A program made the position numbers and the translations under genes. Positions 1 to 7,128 of a DNA stretch of 37,017 nt are shown piece after piece (position 1 is the stretch's first letter; each line of letters starts with the position of its first letter). A model generated the notes under the pieces. That model saw only the letters and a list, made by a program, of their open reading frames with translations, made no database searches and was not told the origin of the DNA. Origin of the DNA: Cyanobacteria bacterium REEB459 (GTDB taxonomy: Bacteria > Cyanobacteriota > Cyanobacteriia > Phormidesmidales > Phormidesmidaceae); contig JAGWXD010000031.1 in NCBI GenBank assembly GCA_018970085.1, positions 1-37,017 on the forward strand, in the 5' to 3' direction.

Positions 1-407
1 CCAGTCAGGCCTATACCCCCGGCTATGACTACCTCAAGGCCAAGGTAATCGCCACCCACCTCAGCCCCGATGACCAGGTGCAGGGGTGCCTACTGGCCCC
101 GGTGGTGGATCGGGCCAAACGCGATCGCCTGATGGCCACCCTCGACCACCTCAACCGTCGCCTCCGCCCCGATGCGGTGAAATTTGGTGCCCTGGGCCTC
201 AACCCCACCTGGACCCCCCGAGCTAACTACGCCTCCCAGCGTTACACCACCCACTGGCAGGAACTACCCACAGTGACGCCCTGGCGATCGCCGGAAACAC
301 CGCTCACTCCACAGCCCTTGGGTCAAACTATAGACATATCCCCCTCAGGACATCCGCCCTGCCACCCACCACCATGGACCCCATCGCCTATACCGCCCAG
401 ATCGTAG
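1..407 (+). CDS. umuC: UmuC-like Y-family DNA polymerase, C-terminal part (5' end outside window)
   Basis: Only the 3' end is present; the open frame runs from base 3 without a start. The peptide is the C-terminal domain (DUF4113) found at the end of UmuC, the catalytic subunit of translesion polymerase V. Diagnostic pieces are YDYLKAKVIATHLSPDDQVQG, the basic stretch DRAKRDRLMATLDHLNRR, and SQRYTTHWQELPTV, which matches the family ending SxRYTTrWdELP. The polymerase catalytic domains lie upstream of the window. A Pro-rich tail of about 25 residues follows the usual domain end, so the true end may be slightly abnormal. Its last 34 bases overlap the next gene. umuD would be expected upstream and cannot be seen. 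SOS control is usual for the family but no operator is visible here. Confidence 0.85.
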   Translation, partial: SQAYTPGYDYLKAKVIATHLSPDDQVQGCLLAPVVDRAKRDRLMATLDHLNRRLRPDAVKFGALGLNPTWTPRANYASQRYTTHWQELPTVTPWRSPETPLTPQPLGQTIDISPSGHPPCHPPPWTPSPIPPRS

Positions 408-1243
408 CTGCCAAGCGAGCGATCGAGCAGACCCTACCCCAGCCCCTGGGCCAGGACCCCTACGCTCTGACCCTGGCTGGCCATGAAGTTGATCACCTAC
501 TGGCCAAATGGCAACGGGTAGCCGATCAACAGGGGCGATCGCTCCAGGACGTGATCCTCAAACGCACCCGTTACATTGCCATCCGCACCTACTTTTTTGA
601 TCACCTGCTCACCACCACCCTGCCCCGACTGTCTAACCCCCAAGTGGTGATCCTGGGCTCAGGCTTGGACACCAGGGCCTACCGACTAGCCTGGCCCCCC
701 TCAACCCACTGCTATGAGGTGGACCTACCCACGGTATTAGACTACAAAACCAATCTTCTCCAGCCGCTTACCCCCACCTGCTACCACCACCTAATTGCCG
801 GGGACCTAGACCAGCCCCAGGGCGGATGGATCCGAAGACTACGGGCTGATGGATTATCCCCTCATATCCCCACCGTTTGGATTCTGGAAGGTGTCCTCAT
901 GTACCTACCGGAAGCCAGCGTCCACTCCCTGCTCAGAACCGTCACAGCCCTCAGCAGCCCCGGCAGTGTTCTGGGAATAGATGGAGTCTCCCAGGGATCC
1001 ATCCTGGCCGCCCAGCATGCCCAGAAATTAGACCGAGGCCGGGTGGTACGCCATTGGCAATTTGGCTGTAATCAGCCTCAGGAACTACTGGCCCGCTACG
1101 GTTGGAGCAGCGAAGTCAACCAACCCCAGGACATCGGCAAAGCCCATGGTAAATACCCAGAGGCCCTCCCCATCACCGCCGAGGTGGGGGGAGACCAGCC
1201 CAACCGAGGTGTCTGGTTGGTAAAGGCCAGAAAGACCCGGTAA
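374..1243 (+). CDS. Class I SAM-dependent methyltransferase, leucine carboxyl methyltransferase-like (TIGR00027/PF04072 type)
   Basis: This 289-aa protein looks like the bacterial branch of the leucine-carboxyl-methyltransferase family. The early region has KRTRYIAIRTYFFDHLL, matching the RTRFIDD-type segment. SAM-binding motif I follows at about residues 92-105 (VVILGSGLDTRAYRL), then the acidic strand YEVDLPTVLDYK. A later motif, WILEGVLMYLPEASVHSLL (about residues 170-190), is typical of the family. The ATG at 374 lies inside the end of the upstream umuC frame, a 34-base overlap, so the two are probably co-transcribed. The substrate is unknown: relatives act on small-molecule or peptide carboxyl or hydroxyl groups and are often annotated only as putative methyltransferases. 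No signal peptide or membrane segment is seen. Confidence 0.88.
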   Translation: MDPIAYTAQIVAAKRAIEQTLPQPLGQDPYALTLAGHEVDHLLAKWQRVADQQGRSLQDVILKRTRYIAIRTYFFDHLLTTTLPRLSNPQVVILGSGLDTRAYRLAWPPSTHCYEVDLPTVLDYKTNLLQPLTPTCYHHLIAGDLDQPQGGWIRRLRADGLSPHIPTVWILEGVLMYLPEASVHSLLRTVTALSSPGSVLGIDGVSQGSILAAQHAQKLDRGRVVRHWQFGCNQPQELLARYGWSSEVNQPQDIGKAHGKYPEALPITAEVGGDQPNRGVWLVKARKTR

Positions 1244-1301
1244 CTTTCGCCTGAACATCCTCAATTCACTCCGGCCAAAGTGCCAGAACCAGGTTATAGC
1301 T

Positions 1302-1318
1302 CTAGACATCGAGTCTAG
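1302..1318 (+). promoter_or_regulatory. Small hairpin overlapping the ribosome-binding site of the next gene
   Basis: CTAGAC (1302-1307) pairs with GTCTAG (1313-1318) around a 5-base loop. The right arm runs into AGGAG (1317-1321), placed 8 bases before the GTG at 1330. The spacing supports GTG 1330 over ATG 1336 as the start and raises the possibility that the hairpin partly hides the ribosome-binding site. Confidence 0.35.
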
Positions 1319-1329
1319 GAGATGTAGGG

Positions 1330-1860
1330 GTGGCTATGATGGCTCTATCTGTCTTGCTGCCTATCCAAATGGTGTTTCCCCCACGCTATCTGCTCCTTGG
1401 TATTTTCCTGGTCTTCTACACATTGCCCATTGTCTATGGGCTAATGAACCACCATTCCCTGATGGTCATTGTGCCAGCCCTGGGAATAGCAGCACTGCTG
1501 TTTGGCCTATGGTTTGGATCCAGGCTTATCAACCAGGTTTTGCTGCAGGAGAGCGACACTGCCACCCTGACAGCATCAGAAAGATGGGTGGTGCTGGTGA
1601 CCGAGTTCCTAAACCCCCTGGTGGTCGGAGCCTTTTACTACCACAGATGGAAGAAGAAGTTTCCGAACAAAGCTACCCAGGCAGGAAACTATGGCATGGG
1701 TATATTTCTATTCCAGATTTTTGCATTTTTCTTTATCGATAGTATCTGGAGGGAAGGTTACGCGTTCCTTTGGCATATGCTGCTAGGGGGAGTTCTGACA
1801 GTTTTATTCCGATATTTGACAATTTTGCTTCGGAAAATACTTCAGGAAATTTGGCGGTAA
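1330..1860 (+). CDS. Hypothetical membrane protein (176 aa)
   Basis: I do not recognise this family. The protein is strongly hydrophobic. Likely membrane segments are at about residues 15-35, 42-62, 125-142 and 145-165, separated by a basic loop containing YYHRWKKKFPNK that probably faces the cytoplasm. The GTG at 1330 is preferred because AGGAG sits 8 bases upstream; an in-frame ATG at 1336 is the alternative. It lies about 86 bases after the methyltransferase gene on the same strand, and a stem-loop follows it directly, so it ends its transcription unit. Base composition is somewhat AT-richer near its end than in the neighbouring housekeeping genes. No function is proposed. Confidence 0.7.
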   Translation: MAMMALSVLLPIQMVFPPRYLLLGIFLVFYTLPIVYGLMNHHSLMVIVPALGIAALLFGLWFGSRLINQVLLQESDTATLTASERWVVLVTEFLNPLVVGAFYYHRWKKKFPNKATQAGNYGMGIFLFQIFAFFFIDSIWREGYAFLWHMLLGGVLTVLFRYLTILLRKILQEIWR

Positions 1861-1870
1861 TCATCAGCCA

Positions 1871-1894
1871 CCAGGGCAATTGTTAGTGCCCTGG
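1871..1894 (+). terminator. Stem-loop terminator after the 176-aa membrane protein gene
   Basis: CCAGGGCA (1871-1878) and TGCCCTGG (1887-1894) form a perfect 8-bp stem with an 8-base loop. A T-rich stretch (TTTTCTTTTC) follows within about 10 bases. It starts 10 bases after the stop codon. Confidence 0.65.
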
Positions 1895-2047
1895 ATGGGG
1901 GCGTTTTCTTTTCTGAAAGCGTTTTGATGCTTGGCTAGAACCCCTGGGTACCCATTCCCTGTCCTACTGTCCACAATTGAGGACACAGTGATAGCTGCCA
2001 ACCCGCGATCGCGGTTCCCTCCGGCCCCCTTAATACCGATTTCCTGG

Positions 2048-2080
2048 GGAATGCGATCGCTACCCCAGAGATCGCATTCC
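2048..2080. repeat. 11-bp perfect inverted repeat containing HIP1 sequence
   Basis: GGAATGCGATC (2048-2058) and GATCGCATTCC (2070-2080) are exact reverse complements separated by 11 bases. The left arm runs into a full GCGATCGC octamer. It lies in non-coding DNA, so it may fold in RNA or be a remnant repeat. Confidence 0.6.
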
Positions 2081-2179
2081 TTACTTCGCCCCAGCCTGGG
2101 ATCCTCCTGGCCACTTATTCTCTGTCCCCAGAACAGACTACCCCTGCCTTGGGTGGCCCTACCTGATAAAAACTTAGAT

Positions 2180-2205
2180 GTACCCATTTGTCCCCAAATA
2201 GGTAC
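2180..2205. repeat. 11-bp inverted repeat with one mismatch, 4-base loop
   Basis: GTACCCATTTG (2180-2190) and CAAATAGGTAC (2195-2205) pair over 11 positions with one C/A mismatch around TCCC. It could be a protein-binding site or the end of a lost element. No gene is adjacent. Confidence 0.5.
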
Positions 2206-2449
2206 TAAAATAACTCTAGCCATTCTTAGGTTTTCTTTCCTAAGCACCGGTCCAACTTTTTGCTAGAACCCTTGATCTATAAGCTTTTGGGCCGCAGATA
2301 ATTGGATCAACATAGCTCAAGGATATAGTGGCTCCCAAATTCCTAAATATTAAGAACGCTTAAGAAAGTGTACTTGGTAGTGTCCGAATAGTTTGTTTTC
2401 GACCTTTTTTCTCACCTATAGCTTAAGCAAACAATGCCCATTATTTATT

Positions 2450-2524
2450 GGTACAAAACTGGTACATACAAATAGTACACAAGCCAGGAAAACCTTTAAT
2501 AGCAAGACTTTTATGATAGTACAC
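2450..2524. repeat. Four GTAC-type short direct repeats beside a tRNA fragment
   Basis: GGTACA occurs at 2450-2455 and 2461-2466, and AGTACAC at 2474-2480 and 2518-2524, all on the same strand. The cluster directly precedes the tRNA-Pro 3' half. Such arrays next to a tRNA end resemble the arm-type sites bound by tyrosine recombinases, but no integrase gene is visible in the window. Confidence 0.4.
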
Positions 2525-2526
2525 TG

Positions 2527-2573
2527 TCACTTTGGGGTAGTGGGGGTCGTGGGTTCAAATCCCGCCGCTCCGA
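2527..2573 (+). pseudogene. 3' half of tRNA-Pro(GGG); 5' half lost or replaced
   Basis: An anticodon arm can be drawn: stem 2527-2531 with 2539-2543, loop 2532-2538, anticodon GGG at 2534-2536. A five-base variable loop (2544-2548) follows, then a canonical T arm (GTGGG, loop TTCAAAT, CCCGC; 2549-2565), the acceptor strand CGCTCCG (2566-2572) and discriminator A2573. CCA is not encoded. Acceptor strand and anticodon match tRNA-Pro. No complementary CGGAGCG and no convincing D arm precede it; 2499-2526 only vaguely resembles them. It is either a decayed gene or the 3' copy left by an element that integrated into a tRNA-Pro gene. Confidence 0.6.
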
Positions 2574-2579
2574 TAGGCT

Positions 2580-2605
2580 GAAACCTCCCAGTAATGGGGG
2601 GTTTC
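2580..2605 (+). terminator. Stem-loop following the tRNA-Pro fragment
   Basis: GAAACCTCCC (2580-2589) pairs with GGGGGGTTTC (2596-2605), ten pairs with one T-G wobble and a six-base loop. It starts seven bases after the tRNA discriminator base, where a tRNA terminator is expected. No clean T tract follows. Confidence 0.5.
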
Positions 2606-2853
2606 ACTGTTTCAGGGGATAGGAGTTATGGCCCTACTGGGTACGGGCTAACCCGATATTTAACGAGAGCATCAGGGTTTTGGCGATAGAATTGGTACGT
2701 ATAGGCTGACCGGAGCAGGAACCTGCCACCACCAGGGAATCACCGAAACAAGAGAGTTGCCAGTGGGCTACGGAAAAATGCCTTAGCGAACCGTTGAAGA
2801 TTGCATACCTGACTAATCGGCCTGGCAACACCAAATGACATCCGATTAAATAA

Positions 2854-2879
2854 CCCCTGACGCAAATGAGCGCCAGGGG
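2854..2879. repeat. 10-bp stem-loop with one mismatch in non-coding DNA
   Basis: CCCCTGACGC (2854-2863) pairs with GCGCCAGGGG (2870-2879) apart from one A/C mismatch, with a 6-base loop. No gene is next to it. Confidence 0.4.
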
Positions 2880-3215
2880 CTGGTTTAGTTATAGGGAGAT
2901 TACAAATAAGAGGCTTTAGAGGAGCTAACAAGATCATCTTCCCCCCATTACCCCTGCCGCGATAGGGATCTGACCCCAGATTTACCGGATGTTAACAAAA
3001 GTTGCTCCTATGCAAACATTTGATGTTTTGTGGCCAAAGATTGCGGATGATTGCAAATTCCTTAATACCCTAGAGCCCTTCCCCGACATGGCCGATCCGA
3101 CTTCCCCAGATCGGCTATGGGAGGAGCGATCTCCGCAGGTGCGACCGGCATTATCTAGATCGTAGGGACAATCACAGCGGCCCCGTTAGGGCTCTCGAAT
3201 CGGTACTGGAGTGAC

Positions 3216-3232
3216 GGGGGCAGCTAGCCCCC
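3216..3232. repeat. Short GC-rich stem-loop
   Basis: GGGGGC (3216-3221) and GCCCCC (3227-3232) form a perfect 6-bp stem around a 5-base loop. It stands alone in non-coding DNA. Confidence 0.4.
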
Positions 3233-3435
3233 ATCAACCTGTCAAAGCCTGAAAATCAGTTATCCCCAGACCAGCAAAGTCGTTAAGATTTGAGGATGAT
3301 AGATGAAAAAACGGATTCTAATCGTTAGATTAGAGCCGCTCCCTATCCAGTTTGCTGACGCTAGTTTAGCTAGACCCTCAAATAGATGGCTGGGATTCGA
3401 GGCTAATTCAGCCCCTATCCATGACCCCGGCAGGC

Positions 3436-3528
3436 TTAGGTCTGGCCGTCTCCCTGGCGATCTCGGGCGGGGTAGATGACCAGGTCGTCAGCCTTCACTT
3501 CATGGACAAAGTAAAAGAGGTAAGCGTC
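3436..3528 (-). pseudogene. Fragment resembling the N-terminal domain of an Mrr-type restriction protein
   Basis: The minus strand reads a 30-residue stretch containing FYFVHEVKADDLVIYPARDR, bounded by stops on both sides. It resembles the segment FVhEmkvGDLVvyPsk.DR near the N terminus of restriction-system proteins with an Mrr-like nuclease domain. No nuclease domain or start codon is present, so this can only be a remnant. The match rests on one motif recalled from the family. Confidence 0.38.
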
Positions 3529-3588
3529 CTAGGAAATTTTAAAGAAGATTTAGGGATTTTGGGCCAGAAATCTGGATAGCTTGAATTC

Positions 3589-3672
3589 ATGAGCGACGAG
3601 ATTGAGGTAGCTGGCATTAAAGTCCCAAGAGCAGATTGGGAGGTGACCCCCTGGTTGACTGACAAGACTTAG
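3589..3672 (+). pseudogene. N-terminal remnant of an IS66-type transposase
   Basis: An ATG at 3589 opens a 27-codon frame containing GIKVPRADWEVTPWL and ending in TAG. IS66-type transposases often begin with a similar segment (P.aDWE.TP.SV), followed by a coiled coil and then NSxNSSxPPSSD. Nothing after the stop continues the similarity, so only the beginning survives. Confidence 0.38.
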
Positions 3673-3980
3673 CCAGAAGTATCCTGGTAGGTGTGTATTT
3701 TTAACTCAATTCGATAGATGCGTTCACTATGTCGCTTTTGAGATGCCATCGCCGGTTGAGTGTGCTTGGCGTGAGTAGAACAAACTGAGTCAATCAGGAG
3801 TAGTTATAGTAAATGCCAGGAGTTAAGTTAATCTCAGTCCTTGAGATCAATCCTACAGATAACGTGGCCGATCTTCGAGGGCAATGATGTGATCTTCGTC
3901 ATTCCTAAGTCAACAATTGGCAATCCGATCAACCGCCATCTGGCCTCACCTCCCTAAAGCTAGACACGCAAAGCCAAGCG

Positions 3981-4018
3981 AGATCGGGGCCTGCCGCCAC
4001 GGCGGCAGGCCCCGATCT
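3981..4018. repeat. Perfect 18-bp GC-rich inverted repeat
   Basis: AGATCGGGGCCTGCCGCC (3981-3998) is exactly reverse-complemented at 4001-4018, with two bases between the arms. The arms would form a very stable hairpin in either transcript. There is no T tract and no gene immediately upstream on either strand. Confidence 0.8.
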
Positions 4019-4078
4019 GGGTAACATCGCCATTCCCCCGGCAAAAGACATAACGATAGAGTAGTCAGTGGCCAGTAA

Positions 4079-4213
4079 TCAGCGGTGCATCAGGCCGTTG
4101 CCCTGGAACTGGCTGCGATTAGCTTCGAAGATGTTCGTCACTGGTTCGCCCATTACTACTACCCCATTGCTACCACTGTGATTGATTCACCTGCACACTG
4201 CTATAGCGGTTAG
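4079..4213 (+). pseudogene. C-terminal remnant of an IS630-type transposase
   Basis: The frame reads ALELAAISFEDVRHWFAHYYY before a TAG at 4211-4213. Cyanobacterial IS630-type transposases commonly end with ...aI...D...WF.HCgY, which this resembles with the cysteine lost. A stop (TAA at 4076) directly precedes the fragment, and the DDE catalytic part is absent. Confidence 0.42.
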
Positions 4214-4300
4214 CTTGCCCTATTCCAGGGCGATCGCCGGTGACTAATCCCTGCCAATTCCTATAGCTGACTCCATTCTCCATTGAACTCAGCCCAGCGA

Positions 4301-6961
4301 TTAAGGGAGGAGACGGCGGCGGTAGGGATGGCGGTAGAGTTCGTAGGCCGCCAGCAAGGCTACCCCCACCAATAGGGGGGTGAGATAGTAAATCACCCGG
4401 TACATCAGTAACGCCCCTAGCAGGGCATCGGAGCCCAGGGGTGGAGAAACCAGCAGGATCAGCACTGTTTCAAACACTCCCAGCCCCCCGGGCACATTAC
4501 TGAGTACCCCGGCTATTTCAGCCAACAGGTAGCTACTAAAAAAAGCCAGATAGGGCACACCGGCATCCGCTGGTAGCAACACATAGAGAATGGCGGCGGC
4601 CAGGGCCCAGTCGCAGGAGGTCACTCCAATTTGAGCCAAAGAAAGCCTCAGGGGTAAGCGGGGGATACTCCACCCGCCAATGTTGAGGGAACGGCGACTC
4701 CAACTGCTGAGGCCCAAGTAGGTGGCAATCACCACCAGAAAAATCATGCCAAGGGGATAGACCGTATCAAAGGGGAGGTGGAGCATGGCAGGAATCTTCA
4801 GGGGTTCCAGGGCAAACACCAAGCCCCCCACCGCCAGCAGACCTATCCAAAAGCTCAGGTTGCAAAAGGCAATAATTTGGGCAATCTGTCCAGGGCTGAG
4901 GCCCCAGGCAGCATAGAAGCGGTAGCGAATAGCGCTGCCGCTGAGCAGGGCAAACCCTACACTATTACTGATGGCATAGCTAATGGTGGCCACCAGAGCG
5001 GTTTTCAAGTAGGGCAGCCGATGGCGGACAAAAAAACGAGCCAGGACGTCGTAGCCGCTTAAAAATAGATAGTTGAGGCCGGTCAAACCTAGGGCCAGCA
5101 TTAGGGTAGGGCGAGGAATAGCCCGGATATGGTTAATAATCACCTGGGGCTGGTATTTGTGCAGTTCATGGATAATTGCCCAGATGCAGAGGCTAAACAG
5201 TCCCAGGCTGAGGAGGGCTGGCAGCAGCCGAGAGCAGGCTTTGACCCAGCCAGACAGGGCGTTACTAAAAAATTGGGCTCCCAGGTACTCCTGCAGGAGA
5301 TCGCCGGAATCAATCCGCACCAGGGCAATGATAATATCTGGCAAGCTCACCCGGTGGGAATAAACCAGGTAACGGGGCTGCCAGTGGGGCTGGAACTTTT
5401 CCTTATAGGCCCGTAGACCCTGAAAATTATAGAGTTGGTTGAGATGGTTATAGAGATAGCGAATGCCCCTTTGTAACCGGGAGGGATGGGTTGTGCCCAC
5501 CAGATCACTCAGGGCCACCAGTCCCAAATTAAAATTATCATAGCCTTGCTGCTGGCAGTATTGCAGCAGCGATACCAGCAGGTAATCCATGGTGCCTGGT
5601 AAGGCCTCATGGTGGTAACGCATCAGGTCAATGGTGGCCTCGTTTAGCTGGTATTCAGAAATCAGGTTGGCAAAGGCCAGCGCCTTGCCCTGGCTATCTT
5701 CGACCACTGCAATTACCGAGGTTTCTAAGTAGTCAGGGTCAAACCAACCCAGGGAAAATCTTTTTTCTACCCCCTGGCGGCGATAGCGCAGCCAGTCATC
5801 GCTGACGGCCCTCAACTCGGCCAGCAGAGCTTCCCCCAGGGGGGGCTGGTAGACCTGCACCCGGTAACCCTGGCCTAGACATTTATTAACCGCTGAACGC
5901 AGACTGCGACCGGCTCTGCCCTTAAGGGTAAACCGGTGTAAATCAATGATCGCTTCCTCACCAATTTTCAGCAGGCGAAAGCCCAGGGCTTCATATAGGT
6001 CTAGGTGTTCGGCCAGGGTTTGATAGAAGGCAGGATGCCAATCATTAAGTTGGCAAAAATCCCTAAAACCGACAACGGCCGCTGTCAGGTCCGCTGGCGG
6101 ACCGATGGGATCCCCCAGGGCGATCGCCCCCCGGCCCCTGGCAATATAGGCAACCACCGTTTGGCCAGAGGGGCTAAAGTAGTAAGACTTATCCTCCAGC
6201 AGGGTGATGCGGGCCAGAGAAGAGTGGCCGTATTGTTCAACAATCGCCCGGGCTCGCTGCCGCTCAGCCGGGCTGGCGGTTTCCCGTAAAATTACTGGCC
6301 GAAATAGCATCCACAGGCCGTAGCCGAGGGTGCCTGCCCCCACCCCGTAAATCGACCGGGCAAAATAGGCTCCAAAGGCGGTGGTGGGTCGCAGGCCCCC
6401 ATTATCAGCGGTGAAAAACATAGCCAGGGTCTGACTCAGGGCCCCAGGCAAGCTGAAGGGAGTGGCGTAATGGTAGTCTAGCCACCAGAATCCCAGGGTG
6501 CCGTAGGCCAGGGTAAACACCAGAGCCCCCAGCAATACCCTGACCCCTTGAATGATCGAGGGGCGATCGGACCAGGCTACAAAGGCGGGCCTTAACCACA
6601 GTAGCAACCCCAGCAAAGCCAGACAGAGTAAACTCTGCTGGTAGTGCAGTCCCCGAATCAGGTGGCTAAGGCCCGATAAACTCAGCAGGCCAACGGTTAA
6701 CCACCAGGCTACGCGTTTGCGCCGCCCCAGATTAGTTGCCAGGCTGAGCAAAAAAAAACCACTCAGGGCTGAAAACAGACGGGCCCCCACCCTGACCGGC
6801 ATTGGCCATAGAGATAGAAACCAGGACTCAGGCCCTGGTGAACTGGGGATAATAGCTGAACAGAGATTGACCAGGGCCACGATCGCCGTCAGCACCACAG
6901 CAATACCCAGGCCCAGGGAACTGAGTCTCGAGTCTGACCTTGCTGGCGCACCACTGACCAC
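4301..6961 (-). CDS. mprF: MprF-like bifunctional aminoacyl-phosphatidylglycerol synthase/flippase, domains in permuted order
   Basis: MprF proteins transfer an amino acid, often lysine, from tRNA to phosphatidylglycerol and flip the product across the membrane. Both halves are present in 886 aa, but in reverse order. Residues 15-222 hold about six membrane segments. Residues 235-545 are the soluble DUF2156 synthase domain (GDPIGPPADL at 283-292, HPAFYQTL, YEALGFRLLKIGEEAIIDL, and FNLGLVALSDLVG near 477-489). Residues 575-880 are a flippase (LPG_synthase_TM/UPF0104) domain with SGYDVLARFF, GSAIRYRFYAAWGLS (675-689) and SNVPGGLGVFE (821-831). In well-studied MprF the flippase comes first and the synthase last. 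The gene stands alone between the decayed island and small genes. The transferred amino acid cannot be told from sequence. Confidence 0.85.
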   Translation of the reverse strand: MVSGAPARSDSRLSSLGLGIAVVLTAIVALVNLCSAIIPSSPGPESWFLSLWPMPVRVGARLFSALSGFFLLSLATNLGRRKRVAWWLTVGLLSLSGLSHLIRGLHYQQSLLCLALLGLLLWLRPAFVAWSDRPSIIQGVRVLLGALVFTLAYGTLGFWWLDYHYATPFSLPGALSQTLAMFFTADNGGLRPTTAFGAYFARSIYGVGAGTLGYGLWMLFRPVILRETASPAERQRARAIVEQYGHSSLARITLLEDKSYYFSPSGQTVVAYIARGRGAIALGDPIGPPADLTAAVVGFRDFCQLNDWHPAFYQTLAEHLDLYEALGFRLLKIGEEAIIDLHRFTLKGRAGRSLRSAVNKCLGQGYRVQVYQPPLGEALLAELRAVSDDWLRYRRQGVEKRFSLGWFDPDYLETSVIAVVEDSQGKALAFANLISEYQLNEATIDLMRYHHEALPGTMDYLLVSLLQYCQQQGYDNFNLGLVALSDLVGTTHPSRLQRGIRYLYNHLNQLYNFQGLRAYKEKFQPHWQPRYLVYSHRVSLPDIIIALVRIDSGDLLQEYLGAQFFSNALSGWVKACSRLLPALLSLGLFSLCIWAIIHELHKYQPQVIINHIRAIPRPTLMLALGLTGLNYLFLSGYDVLARFFVRHRLPYLKTALVATISYAISNSVGFALLSGSAIRYRFYAAWGLSPGQIAQIIAFCNLSFWIGLLAVGGLVFALEPLKIPAMLHLPFDTVYPLGMIFLVVIATYLGLSSWSRRSLNIGGWSIPRLPLRLSLAQIGVTSCDWALAAAILYVLLPADAGVPYLAFFSSYLLAEIAGVLSNVPGGLGVFETVLILLVSPPLGSDALLGALLMYRVIYYLTPLLVGVALLAAYELYRHPYRRRLLP

Positions 6962-7128
6962 AACTACCTGCCTGGACCTGTGTTTTTAAGTATAGCCATA
7001 GTCTCCAGTGCCCACCAGCGGCACCTTTACGCCGGGCCTGTTAGCGGCTACCTTCAGATCTACCATGGCGGGGCTTAGCAAGGCTGCCCACCGGGGCTGG
7101 CACCGGCAGTTGTTACCGCGGTCGAGCG

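Larger units (their letters stand above)
1895..4300. other. 2.4-kb region without an intact gene; degraded island
   Basis: No open frame here shows a credible full-length protein. What can be supported is listed separately: a tRNA-Pro 3' fragment with a downstream hairpin, scraps resembling an Mrr-type restriction protein and IS66 and IS630 transposases, and several inverted repeats. The segment is more AT-rich in places (2280-2520) than the flanking genes. The mixture of defence and mobile-element scraps beside a tRNA end suggests a decayed integrated element; that is inference. Confidence 0.6.

Noticed and set aside
1931-2266. 111-codon plus-strand frame and an overlapping 127-codon minus-strand frame
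   Set aside because: Neither peptide resembles a known family. Both run through inverted repeats and HIP1 sites, and composition is non-coding in character.
2393-2581. 62-codon open frame ending in GVVGSNPAAPIG
   Set aside because: The C-terminal part is the familiar false translation of a tRNA 3' half. The DNA is better explained as a tRNA-Pro fragment.
2634-2937. Two 65-66 codon minus-strand frames
   Set aside because: No recognisable protein features and no plausible neighbours; they overlap a stem-loop.
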